This document shows positions 28,494-40,181 of a DNA stretch of 64,000 nt, piece by piece. The notes beneath the pieces are model-generated. The model saw only the letters and a list, made by a program, of their open reading frames with translations, did not search any database and was not told where the DNA came from. A program made the translations under genes and the position numbers. The first letter of the stretch is position 1. Each line of letters begins with the position of its first letter. The stretch spans positions 868,001 through 932,000 of the forward strand of contig NZ_JAJSDZ010000010.1 of the NCBI RefSeq assembly GCF_021272385.1. Reading direction: 5' to 3'. The stretch is from Vibrio salinus (lineage in GTDB: Bacteria > Pseudomonadota > Gammaproteobacteria > Enterobacterales > Vibrionaceae).

Positions 28494-30239
28494 ATGAATA
28501 AACCGATAGTCACGATTGCCTCGTTACTGGCTTTTTCTTCATTAATTCAGGCTTCCCCTCAGGTGACCGATGCCGTTGCGCCTGAATCGACCACTTCCGT
28601 TGCACAAAAGCACCTCGTTACTGCCGATAAATTTATGGTCGCGGCGGCCAATCCTCTGGCGGTGAAAGCCGGGTATGAGGTTTTGAAAAAAGGCGGGACG
28701 GCGGCGGATGCCTTAGTTGCCGTACAAACCGTATTGGGCCTCGTGGAACCCCAGTCTTCCGGATTGGGCGGCGGGGCGTTTTTGGTGTATTACAACGGTA
28801 AGACGCACAAACTGACGACATACGATGCCCGGGAAACCGCACCGATGGCAGCCCGCCCGGAATTGTTTCAGGATAAAAATGGTCAGCCACTGAAATTTTA
28901 TGATGCGGTTGTTGGCGGCCGCTCGGTGGGTACCCCAGGTACCGTAAAATTGATCGCAACGATGCACCAAAAATATGGCAAACAGCCATGGGCGGAACTC
29001 TTTAAACCGGCAGAACAACTGGCGGAAAACGGGTTTCATGTATCGCAACGTCTGGCCGGGGCCATCTCCGATGATATGGAAAGGCTGAGCCGTTATCCGG
29101 ACACCAAAGCGTATTTTTTCAAAAAAGATGGCTCTCCGCTGTTAACGGGGGATCTTCTGGTTAACCAAGCTTACGCCGATACGTTAAAACGGTTGGCGAA
29201 AGAAGGGGAGAAAGCGTTTTATCATGGAAGCATTGCCCGTGATATTGCCGCCAAAGTCAACCATATGAAAGACAACCCGGGCGTGTTATCGGAACAGGAT
29301 TTTGCGCTTTACCACGTGATTGAAAGAGAACCCGTTTGCGCGCCATACCGGCAGTATAATGTGTGTGGGATGGGGCCTCCGAGTTCCGGTGGCTTAACCG
29401 TCGGACAGATATTGGGTATTGTCAGCCATTTTGATCTGAAATCGCTTGGGGCAGATAACCCAAAATCCTGGCAGATTATTGGTGACGCTTCTCGTCTGGC
29501 GTTTGCGGATCGGGGGCGGTACATGGCCGATTCGGATTATGTCCCGATGCCGGAAGGGTTGCTTGACCCAGCCTACTTAGCCCGGAGAGCGGCATTGATT
29601 GAGCCCGGAAAAGCACTGGCGTCCGTCTCTGCCGGAGACCCTCCGTGGAAGAACCGGGTTGCGCAGGCTGATGATCAATCAATTGAGTTACCTTGTACCA
29701 CACAAATTGTCATTGCCGACCAGTTTGGCAACATTATTTCCATGACCAGCACCATTGAAAACGGGTTTGGTTCAAGAATCATGTCTCATGGCTTTTTGTT
29801 AAATAATGAACTGACGGACTTTTCGTTTGCTTCGTATGCGAACGGCTATCCGATTGCCAACCGGGTCGAGCCGGGGAAACGTCCGCGTTCCTCTATGTCT
29901 CCGACCATTGTGATGAAAAATGGTCAACCCTATATGGCGGTGGGGTCTCCCGGTGGATCACAAATTATCGGCTACGTGGCTTCGACACTGATTGCGAATC
30001 TTGACTGGGGCATGGATATTCAACAGGCGATATCGAGTCCTCATTTACTCAATCGTTTTGGTACCTACGAGCTTGAAGCGGGCACCTCCGCTGAGACGTA
30101 TAAGGCAGCACTCAAGAAAATGGGCTATCAGGTTCAGATCAGAGATTTAAATTCCGGTCTTCAGGGGATTGTTTTCACTGACGGCAAGCTGCAGGGCGGC
30201 GCGGATCCTCGTCGGGAGGGCGTTGCAATGGGGGATTGA
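28494..30239 (+). CDS. ggt: Gamma-glutamyltranspeptidase (periplasmic)
   Basis: Periplasmic Ntn-hydrolase that cleaves gamma-glutamyl bonds, for example of glutathione. The ATG at 28494 is chosen because it follows TAAGGA and begins a clear signal peptide (MNKPIVTIASLLAFSSLIQA). The 581-residue precursor self-cleaves before the catalytic threonine T402 in LPCTTQIVIAD. Other motifs are GLGGGAFLVYY, GPPSSGGLTVGQ and NNELTDFSF. A probable -10 (TATAAT at about 28433) precedes it, and a strong terminator follows. Confidence 0.95.
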   Translation: MNKPIVTIASLLAFSSLIQASPQVTDAVAPESTTSVAQKHLVTADKFMVAAANPLAVKAGYEVLKKGGTAADALVAVQTVLGLVEPQSSGLGGGAFLVYYNGKTHKLTTYDARETAPMAARPELFQDKNGQPLKFYDAVVGGRSVGTPGTVKLIATMHQKYGKQPWAELFKPAEQLAENGFHVSQRLAGAISDDMERLSRYPDTKAYFFKKDGSPLLTGDLLVNQAYADTLKRLAKEGEKAFYHGSIARDIAAKVNHMKDNPGVLSEQDFALYHVIEREPVCAPYRQYNVCGMGPPSSGGLTVGQILGIVSHFDLKSLGADNPKSWQIIGDASRLAFADRGRYMADSDYVPMPEGLLDPAYLARRAALIEPGKALASVSAGDPPWKNRVAQADDQSIELPCTTQIVIADQFGNIISMTSTIENGFGSRIMSHGFLLNNELTDFSFASYANGYPIANRVEPGKRPRSSMSPTIVMKNGQPYMAVGSPGGSQIIGYVASTLIANLDWGMDIQQAISSPHLLNRFGTYELEAGTSAETYKAALKKMGYQVQIRDLNSGLQGIVFTDGKLQGGADPRREGVAMGD

Positions 30240-30293
30240 TACCATCCTGAACCCATGTCTGAACTGATCATATCTAAAGGCCGTTTAATGAAG

Positions 30294-30331
30294 AAAGGCG
30301 AACCGAGGTTCGCCTTTCTTATCTTGTTTTT
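30294..30331 (+). terminator. Rho-independent terminator after ggt
   Basis: Stem AAAGGCGAAC/GTTCGCCTTT with a 4-base loop and a T-rich tail (CTTATCTTGTTTTT). It lies between the convergent ggt and melB genes. Confidence 0.8.
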
Positions 30332-30368
30332 CATCTATTGTGGTATTTGCGGGAGCACGACAGGGATG

Positions 30369-31736
30369 CTATACGATGGCTTCCTGTTTTTCCGCCTCGG
30401 GTTCACCCAGTGCTTTTTTATCAAACCCTTCATGAAGGCGATAGAACCGTTTATAAATGAAGCCGCTGATTAGCATCATGATCACAGGTAACCCAATCAT
30501 CATAAATTCCAGACCGACGATGGTGTCGGTTGATTGTGTGACGTTAGGAACATAGCCGATAAAAGATAAGCCGACACCAACAATGAATCCGCCCGCCGCT
30601 CCGGCAAATTTTACCAGCATGGTCTGAACGGAGAAAATGACACTTTCACTGCGTCGTCCGGTTTTATACTCGCCATAGTCGACCACATCGGCCAGCATGA
30701 CGGTCTGTAATGCATTGGCAATACCGACACCAAACTTGATTGCGGCACCGGCGAAGCCGATGATAATCAGGTTATTGGGGGCAATGTAGCTCATGACAAA
30801 CAACATAAAGCAGGAAATAACCGGGAAACCACAGGCTATGGACCAAAGGTGTTTCCTTGGTAATCTGGCCGCAATGCGGGGGAAGAGAAACACACCGGCA
30901 ATTTCTGCTGCACCGGCAACCATCATGTAAACCGGGAATAAGTCTGCGTTACCCAAAGCGTAAGTGAAATAGTAGATGGCAAATCCACCGACAAGCAGGT
31001 TAGCAATCTGGAAAGTAAGGACAGAACCGATAAGCGCTTTTAACTGATCATTCTGTCCAATGATAGAAAGAATATCATTAAAATTGAACTTTTCGGTTTT
31101 GGTGGTGGAGACCGATTTTTGTTCACGAACGTTCCGGCCGACAAGAAAGGCACTTAATATAAACAGGATCGCAATGAGTACCGCGACATCAAAGAATCCG
31201 TCTCCCTGATTGCCATGACCAAGTTTTCCGACGATAGACAGCCCGTAAGATCCGGTCACGAACCAGGCAATACTGGCAAACAACCGGGGCCAGACAACCA
31301 GTTTTTCCCTTTCCTGCCGGGAGTTGGAAATGGCGGGGATCATTGACCAGAATGGGATGTCCATGATGGTGTAGGTGAGCCCCCAAAGAATGTAGGCTGC
31401 GGCCGCGTAAATATACAGTGCCGTTCCATGAAACAGGTGTGTGCTGAACAACCCGATCAGTACAACGGCATTCAGCAGGGTTCCTATGACGATCCACGGG
31501 CGAAACTTACCAAACCGGGAGCGGGTATTATCCACGATAACCCCCATCATAGGGTCCGTTATGGCATCAATAATTCTGGCGGCTAAGAAGACCGAACCGA
31601 CAAACGCGGCGGGTAATTTGGCGACGTCTGTGAAGTAAAACATCAGGAAAATGTAGATAGGTGCACAGGCTAAATCTTTTCCCAGTGCCCCCAATCCATA
31701 GGATAATTTGGTTTGTAGAGTAACGTGTTCCGACAT
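30369..31736 (-). CDS. melB: Sugar:cation symporter, MelB type (GPH family)
   Basis: Twelve-helix inner-membrane symporter of 455 residues, expected to import alpha-galactosides such as melibiose with Na+ or H+. It begins TTKLSYGLGALGKDL-like as in E. coli MelB. The cation-site aspartates are in ARIIDAITDPMMG, and SRFGKFRPWI, YTIMDIPFWS and ADVVDYGEYKTG are conserved. It lies downstream of the alpha-galactosidase on the same strand, with its own perfect GalR-type operator upstream. Confidence 0.92.
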   Translation of the reverse strand: MSEHVTLQTKLSYGLGALGKDLACAPIYIFLMFYFTDVAKLPAAFVGSVFLAARIIDAITDPMMGVIVDNTRSRFGKFRPWIVIGTLLNAVVLIGLFSTHLFHGTALYIYAAAAYILWGLTYTIMDIPFWSMIPAISNSRQEREKLVVWPRLFASIAWFVTGSYGLSIVGKLGHGNQGDGFFDVAVLIAILFILSAFLVGRNVREQKSVSTTKTEKFNFNDILSIIGQNDQLKALIGSVLTFQIANLLVGGFAIYYFTYALGNADLFPVYMMVAGAAEIAGVFLFPRIAARLPRKHLWSIACGFPVISCFMLFVMSYIAPNNLIIIGFAGAAIKFGVGIANALQTVMLADVVDYGEYKTGRRSESVIFSVQTMLVKFAGAAGGFIVGVGLSFIGYVPNVTQSTDTIVGLEFMMIGLPVIMMLISGFIYKRFYRLHEGFDKKALGEPEAEKQEAIV

Positions 31737-31850
31737 AGGATGTTCCTTTCATTTTTTACTATTTTAGTTTTATGTTTTTTAATAATCAGACTGAATGTTG
31801 ACGAGCCACTACTCCTTATTTTTAAGTTTCTCATTGTGTCTCAATATTAT

Positions 31851-31868
31851 CTGGAAACGTTTCCAGAT
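31851..31868. promoter_or_regulatory. GalR/LacI-family operator upstream of melB
   Basis: Perfect 18-bp palindrome TCTGGAAACGTTTCCAGA, 115 bases before the melB start. The core GGAAACGTTTCC is the classic GalR/LacI-family half-site pair. It shares its core with two sites in the galA-lacZ promoter region. Confidence 0.8.
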
Positions 31869-31895
31869 GAAGATAAATAAAACCGGTGAACCGGT

Positions 31896-33998
31896 TCAGC
31901 CAGCGATTCTGATGTGAATCAGCAGGGCCGTTTCCGGATCGAGCAATGGCATGGATAACCCGGATTCTTGCAGCCATTCACCGGAAACCGGGCAGTCTGA
32001 ATGAATCCAGGGGGGTTGATAATTCACAATGCCTTCCAGATTAGCAGGCGCATCGATAACAGAAATCGTATAGAGTGCGTCCTGTTTTAATCCCGGAATT
32101 TTAAGGTGGCCACTAAGCGCGTGTGTTGGCATGGTTAACTGAGCGATCATGACGATGGCGTCGGATTTGTCTTTCGATATGACTGCATGAGCCAAATGGG
32201 CATCGTCATCAGTCGGTAACCGTAAGGTATCGCCTGAATGTAAAACCGGTCGGAGGGTTTTGTGTAATTTGATGTAACGGGCAAAGCCATTTCTTTCGTC
32301 ATCAGACACGCTGACCGGGTCAAGTTCGATACCCATATGTCCGAATAAGGCGGTTATACCGCGAAATTCAATCGAATGTTGCCGACGGGTACTGTGACAG
32401 TGGGCGGCACCGATATGACAACCCATGACTTCAGGCGGGAAGAAGTAACTCATGCCACGCTGAATAGCCTGTCTTTCCAGTGCATCATTATTGTCTGAGG
32501 TCCAGAATCGTTGGGTCCGTTTCAGGACTTCGTAATCAATGCGGCCCCCTCCGGCGGCGCATGACTCGATTTCCAGCTGTGGGAAACGGGCTTTGACTTT
32601 ATCGAGTAACTGATAAAAGCACTGTGTTTGTTTGTAGCCTGAAGCGACAGACTGATGGGCGGGCTGAACGATCTCTCTGTTCATGTCCCACTTAATATAA
32701 TCAATCTCGTATTCAGACAAAAAATGCTCCAGGCGATTGTACAGGTAATGAAAAGCTTCCGGGTTCTGTAAGTCAATGACGTACTGATGCCGCCCGGTCG
32801 GCTGATCATAACCCGGAACCGCAAGCAGCCAGTCTGGATGATGACGGTACAGGTCTGAGTCTTTATTGATCATTTCCGGTTCAAACCATAAGCCGAACTC
32901 CATCCCCAGTTGTTTGACATGAGATATCACCGGTTTGATGCCGTCCGGGTATTTTTCATCATCCAGAAACCAGTCCCCGAGGGCGGCGGTGTCATCATGT
33001 CGTCCTTTAAACCATCCATCATCAATGATGAATCTTTCGACGCCCATTTTTGCCGCTTCTGTTGCCATCGACATGATGTACTCAGGGTTATGAGCAAAGT
33101 AAATGCCTTCCCAGGTATTGAGATGAATCTTCCGGGGGGTTGCAGCAAATTCACGGTCAAGAATGGTGTGGCGGACATGCTCGTGAAACTGATGACTCAT
33201 CGTATTGAGTCCGGAGGCGCTGTAAGTCGCATACAGCCATGGTGTGGTCAGTGATTCCCCGGGGGCTAAGCTCATTTCTCCGGGGAAGTAAATCACTTCG
33301 GCCTGCAGGAAGCGACGACCGTCGGCTTTGACATCAACCCGCATGCGATGATTGCCACTCCAGGCAAAATGAAATCCCCAGACTTCTCCCTGTAATTCAT
33401 TAAACGCCGGTGTGCCGACAACCAAAGCGGGGTAGTGCTCGTGTGACGTCCGGCCACGACGGTTTTCCTGTTGATAGCCGCCTTGTCTGAGACTCTGCCG
33501 GTCAGTCTGAAATTCGTGCAACCAACGGCCATAAAACGTCATTAATTCCGCGGCTCTGGCCGGTAAGGGCAGAGTGCAGGCCAGACGGTTGACCTGATAA
33601 TGCGTATCACCGGTATTTTTCAGGGTGTGGCGAATCCGGACGACGTCATTTTCGTCAATGGTGAGTTCCGTATTCAATGCTAAGCCGGCAAGTTCATCCG
33701 TACTTGCAATGGTCAGTTGCCCGTCACCGTGTACAACACCTTGTGTGATAAAGACCGGAGCCCAGTGATGGCCATGTCGGTGGCCTTCAATGCCGGGGCT
33801 GCTAAACACGCCTCTCCCCAATTCCGGGCTTAGGGTGAGTGGCACATCTGCGTCTAACCGTCCATAAGGGACCGGTCTGGAAAGTGTTACATTGTAGTCG
33901 TCTGAATAGTGACGGAGCTTTTTACCCCAATACATAATTTCAGGCGCGTCGCCGGTCTTAATAATTAATTGACTGTTTTTACCACTGAGCTCGACCAT
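31896..33998 (-). CDS. Alpha-galactosidase, GH36 family
   Basis: Cytosolic enzyme of 700 residues that hydrolyses alpha-1,6-galactosides such as melibiose and raffinose. It resembles RafA/AgaA rather than the NAD-dependent GH4 enzyme MelA. The nucleophile is D438 in YIKWDMNR and the acid/base D502 in FWTSDNND. ESCAAGGGRID between them is a family signature. An N-terminal beta-sandwich covers about the first 330 residues. Start supported by GGAGAAAGAA. Divergent from lacZ and followed by melB. Confidence 0.93.
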   Translation of the reverse strand: MVELSGKNSQLIIKTGDAPEIMYWGKKLRHYSDDYNVTLSRPVPYGRLDADVPLTLSPELGRGVFSSPGIEGHRHGHHWAPVFITQGVVHGDGQLTIASTDELAGLALNTELTIDENDVVRIRHTLKNTGDTHYQVNRLACTLPLPARAAELMTFYGRWLHEFQTDRQSLRQGGYQQENRRGRTSHEHYPALVVGTPAFNELQGEVWGFHFAWSGNHRMRVDVKADGRRFLQAEVIYFPGEMSLAPGESLTTPWLYATYSASGLNTMSHQFHEHVRHTILDREFAATPRKIHLNTWEGIYFAHNPEYIMSMATEAAKMGVERFIIDDGWFKGRHDDTAALGDWFLDDEKYPDGIKPVISHVKQLGMEFGLWFEPEMINKDSDLYRHHPDWLLAVPGYDQPTGRHQYVIDLQNPEAFHYLYNRLEHFLSEYEIDYIKWDMNREIVQPAHQSVASGYKQTQCFYQLLDKVKARFPQLEIESCAAGGGRIDYEVLKRTQRFWTSDNNDALERQAIQRGMSYFFPPEVMGCHIGAAHCHSTRRQHSIEFRGITALFGHMGIELDPVSVSDDERNGFARYIKLHKTLRPVLHSGDTLRLPTDDDAHLAHAVISKDKSDAIVMIAQLTMPTHALSGHLKIPGLKQDALYTISVIDAPANLEGIVNYQPPWIHSDCPVSGEWLQESGLSMPLLDPETALLIHIRIAG

Positions 33999-34083
33999 TT
34001 CTTTCTCCGTGTGACATAACGATGCCCGCTTGGGTATATATAGTAATTAAGTTGGTATTTGTTTCTGTGAACCAGATACAAAT

Positions 34084-34099
34084 ATGGAAACGTTACCAT
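34084..34099. promoter_or_regulatory. GalR-type operator proximal to alpha-galactosidase
   Basis: ATGGAAACGTTACCAT, a near-perfect version of the GGAAACGTTTCC palindrome, 86 bases before the alpha-galactosidase start in the divergent promoter region. Confidence 0.7.
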
Positions 34100-34145
34100 G
34101 TAAAATTGTGAATTTCTGATTTTTTAATGACTTAATGGTCATTTT

Positions 34146-34165
34146 TATGTGATAAAAATCACTTT
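34146..34165. promoter_or_regulatory. CRP (cAMP receptor protein) binding site
   Basis: TGTGA-TAAAAA-TCACT closely fits the CRP consensus TGTGA-N6-TCACA. It is centred between the two GalR-type operators and can serve both divergent promoters. Confidence 0.75.
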
Positions 34166-34208
34166 ATTTATCTATTCATATAAAAAACAACCAAAATGTC
34201 TAACTTAT

Positions 34209-34226
34209 CATGAAAACGTTTCCAGA
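34209..34226. promoter_or_regulatory. GalR-type operator proximal to lacZ
   Basis: CATGAAAACGTTTCCAGA keeps the right half of the perfect operator and the AAACGTTT core. It ends 48 bases before the lacZ start. Confidence 0.7.
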
Positions 34227-34268
34227 TGATGTTTATACTGATGTAAGCAGAAACAGAAGTTTGGATAG

Positions 34269-37356
<3,088 letters not shown>

Positions 37357-37358
<2 letters not shown>

Positions 37359-37411
37359 GGCTGCCGGTAATCGCACCGGTAACCGTTTCAACGCTTTCAC
37401 AAAGCAGCCTC
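37357..37411. terminator. Possible hairpin after lacZ
   Basis: Inverted repeat GAGGCTGC/GCAGCCTC overlapping the lacZ stop, with an inner CCGGT/ACCGG hairpin. No T tract follows, so its role as terminator is uncertain. Confidence 0.35.
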
Positions 37412-37439
37412 ATTCCGGGGCTGTGCGTTGCGTTGGTTG

Positions 37440-37589
37440 TTAAACCCACATCCAGGCGTAGAAGGCAACAACCACACTGATAAAGAGGCCGGTTTTTGCT
37501 ATCGACAGCAGCTCTTTTACCATTGATGCGGGTTGTTTAGTGTCGGATTGAGCGGTTGGGAAATTCCCATTTTTAATGATGGCTTCCAT
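37440..37589 (-). CDS. Small single-pass membrane protein, 49 aa
   Basis: A 49-codon ORF (MEAIIKNGNFPTAQSD...) with AAGG upstream of the ATG. The last 20 or so residues form one hydrophobic helix (GLFISVVVAFYAWMWV at the end), preceded by a polar, possibly cytosolic half. It fills most of the gap between lacZ and the repressor gene, on the opposite strand. I do not recognise a family. The clean hydrophobic C-terminus and ribosome site favour a real gene, but it could be chance. Confidence 0.5.
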   Translation of the reverse strand: MEAIIKNGNFPTAQSDTKQPASMVKELLSIAKTGLFISVVVAFYAWMWV

Positions 37590-37844
37590 ATTAACGTAAC
37601 CTTATTTTGTGTGATTTTTATCCCAATTATGATTATTTTTGTGAGGTTGGTCAACTTTTAATGTTCACTATCTGAGGCTTTTTCTTTTGAATACAATCAG
37701 GGCCTGTTCAGCCTTTTGGACTTATGTTTTGTACAACATACCGCTAAAAACATGATCGCTGGGTTATTCTTGCCTGACAGTATTTGAATTACGGGAATTG
37801 ACGTTGTTAAATGAAACAAAAATAAGACGTTAGAGTTAATCACG

Positions 37845-38849
37845 ATGGCGACAATTAAGGATGTGGCAAAAGAAGCCGGCGTATCGGTAACTACGGCTTC
37901 ACGGGTCATTAATAAAGCGCAGTACACCAGCGAAACGGCTGTGAAAGCGGTGAATGCCGCAATGGAAAAACTCGGTTATCGTCCGAATATTAATGCACAG
38001 GCATTGGTTACCAAGTCGTCAAATACCATTGGTGTTATTGTCAATGATGTGTCATCACCATTTTTTGGCGCGATGGTTAAAGCCATTGACGTTGTGGCTA
38101 TTGAGCACAAAAAACGATTACTGATTGGTAATGGTTATCATAATGCCGGGAAAGAACGGGAAGCCATTAATCTGCTTCTCGATAGCCATTGTGAGTCGCT
38201 TGTTGTTCACAGCAAAGGTCTTCATGATGAAGAATTGATTGAGTTAGCGGGCAAGATACCCGGAATGGTTCTTATCAATAGAAATGTGGTTGGAATCGAA
38301 TCCCGGTGTATTGCTTTGGACAATTATCGTGGTTCATACATGGCGACAGAATACCTTATTCGTAACGGTCATAAACACATAGGTTATTTGTGCTCCAGCC
38401 ACTCAATTGATGATGCGTATGACCGTAAATCCGGATATATCGCAGCCCTTAAAGATAATGGCATTGAGCCGGAAGAGGAATACATTGCTTATGGTGAGCC
38501 TGATGAACAGGGAGGGGAGTTGGCCATGAGTAATTTAATTGCTAAAAATATGCCGGTAACCGCTGTGGCAGCATATAACGATTATATGGCTGCTGGTGGA
38601 ATGGTAATGTTACAGGAAAATGGGATTAATATACCGGAAGAAATGTCGATCGTTGGGTTTGATGACGGATACATCGCAAGCTGCATTTATCCCCGCCTGA
38701 CCACCATAAAATACCCGATTCAGGTAATGGCTCAGGAAGCGGTAAAGCTATCTTTATCACTCGTTAGTAATAAGCCATTGCATCATCGGGTGAATAATCT
38801 TTTTATGCCAATTTTAATTCGCCGCAGTTCCGTGAGTTGCATTAGTTAA
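37845..38849 (+). CDS. GalR/LacI-family transcriptional repressor
   Basis: A 334-residue regulator. The N-terminal helix-turn-helix ATIKDVAKEAGVSVTTASRVIN is nearly that of GalR/GalS, given here as its core VAKEAGVSVTTASRV. The hinge GYRPNINAQALVTK and a periplasmic-binding-like sugar domain (IGVIVNDVSSPFFG; VAAYNDYMAAG; SIVGFDDG) follow. The three operators near galA, melB and lacZ fit a GalR-type helix, so it most likely represses these genes until a galactoside binds. I see no such operator before its own gene. Confidence 0.92.
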   Translation: MATIKDVAKEAGVSVTTASRVINKAQYTSETAVKAVNAAMEKLGYRPNINAQALVTKSSNTIGVIVNDVSSPFFGAMVKAIDVVAIEHKKRLLIGNGYHNAGKEREAINLLLDSHCESLVVHSKGLHDEELIELAGKIPGMVLINRNVVGIESRCIALDNYRGSYMATEYLIRNGHKHIGYLCSSHSIDDAYDRKSGYIAALKDNGIEPEEEYIAYGEPDEQGGELAMSNLIAKNMPVTAVAAYNDYMAAGGMVMLQENGINIPEEMSIVGFDDGYIASCIYPRLTTIKYPIQVMAQEAVKLSLSLVSNKPLHHRVNNLFMPILIRRSSVSCIS

Positions 38850-38922
38850 GTACAGGAGTATCCGGTGAAAAGACTGCGCTTCATTTGCTGATATGCTATT
38901 ACCGGATAAATTGATGATATGG

Positions 38923-40173
38923 CTAATGTTGTAAAAGTGTTTTTAGCTGACGAATTTTCGCAGGTTGGCGTTCTAAAAGAATTTTTTCTTCTCTGACTGA
39001 CCACAATACTTCGGATTGCTCGCGGATTACAGATACATCATCTTCACCATTCAGGATAATAAAGTTGGCTGGTTTTCCTTCTTCAATGCCATAGCGTTCA
39101 GTTATGTTCATCACTTTGGCTCCGTTAGAAGTGATGAAGTCCAATGCGACTTTGAAATCATCGTATCCCATCATGTGACAGGCATGCAGTGCAAAATCCA
39201 CTTGTCTAAGTAATTTTCCGTTACCCAGGCTATACCATGGGTCCTGAATTGAATCCTGAGCAAGAGCGACTGTCATCCCAGCTGCGGTTAGTTCTTTGAC
39301 TCGGGTTATACCACGTCGTTTCGGAAATTCATCAAATCGCCCCTGTAAGTGAGTGTTTTCTGTCGGACATGAAACAAAATTGATCCCAGATTTTTTTAAC
39401 AACCGGAATAACTTTGAGCAATAGGCATTATTATAGGAGTGCATGGCAACCGTATGACTGGCGGTCACTTTATAGTTCATTCCGGTTTCCAGTGCTGCGG
39501 TTGCCAGTACTTCTAAAAATCGTGAATTTCCGTCATCGATTTCATCGCAGTGAACATCGACCAGTTTATTGTTTTTTTTCGCAAGATCCATTATCCATCG
39601 CATTGATTCGACACCATACTCACGTGTGAATTCAAAGTGAGGTATACCACCGATTACATCGACGCCCAGTCTGATGGCTTCTTCCATCAATGTTTTTCCA
39701 TCAGGAAAAGATAGGATTCCTTCCTGAGGAAATGCAACTACCTGTAAATCGAGATAAGGTGATAGTGTTTCTTTTAGTGGGAGAATGGCTTTCAGTGCGG
39801 TCAGATCAGGGTCGGTAACATCAACATGTGTGCGAATGTATTGAACACCCTGGCTAATCAGTAGCTCTGCAGCTTTCAGAACTCGTGTTTGAACGTCCTG
39901 AATACTGAGCAGTTTTTTCCTTTCGGCCCAGCACTCAATGCCCTCAAATAGCGTACCACTAAGATTCCATCTGGGTTCTCCGGCTGTCAGTACCGCATCC
40001 AGATGGATATGAGGTTCAACGAAAGGGCTACACAGCAGGTTCTGGTTGGCATTGATATCGCATTCGGATTCTATCGGGGCTTCCTGTCGCTCAATTTCGG
40101 TGAATATGCCCTTGTCACAATGCAAAGTAAATAAATCGGGCTGGTTGCGTAGGCGAGCATTGATAATCTTCAT
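38923..40173 (-). CDS. codA: Cytosine deaminase-like amidohydrolase (CodA family, variant active site)
   Basis: Amidohydrolase of 416 residues close to E. coli CodA, which deaminates cytosine to uracil. Metal ligands are present: HIHLD, the His of HCDEIDD, SHT, and D307. Family stretches VAFPQEGILSFPDG, IPHFEFTREYGVES and KRRGITRVKEL are well kept. The E. coli motif GHDDVFDPWY reads AQDSIQDPWY, so the Asp next to the metal ligand (D314 in E. coli) is Ser308 and the preceding His is Gln. That position contacts the base, so the substrate may not be cytosine. Last gene of codB-pucR-codA. Confidence 0.85.
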   Translation of the reverse strand: MKIINARLRNQPDLFTLHCDKGIFTEIERQEAPIESECDINANQNLLCSPFVEPHIHLDAVLTAGEPRWNLSGTLFEGIECWAERKKLLSIQDVQTRVLKAAELLISQGVQYIRTHVDVTDPDLTALKAILPLKETLSPYLDLQVVAFPQEGILSFPDGKTLMEEAIRLGVDVIGGIPHFEFTREYGVESMRWIMDLAKKNNKLVDVHCDEIDDGNSRFLEVLATAALETGMNYKVTASHTVAMHSYNNAYCSKLFRLLKKSGINFVSCPTENTHLQGRFDEFPKRRGITRVKELTAAGMTVALAQDSIQDPWYSLGNGKLLRQVDFALHACHMMGYDDFKVALDFITSNGAKVMNITERYGIEEGKPANFIILNGEDDVSVIREQSEVLWSVREEKILLERQPAKIRQLKTLLQH

Positions 40174-40181
40174 AATTTTCC

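Noticed and set aside
28633..29048. Overlapping 111-118-codon ORFs opposite ggt
   Set aside because: Shadows of ggt, rich in Arg, Pro and His as antisense frames of GC-rich genes often are.
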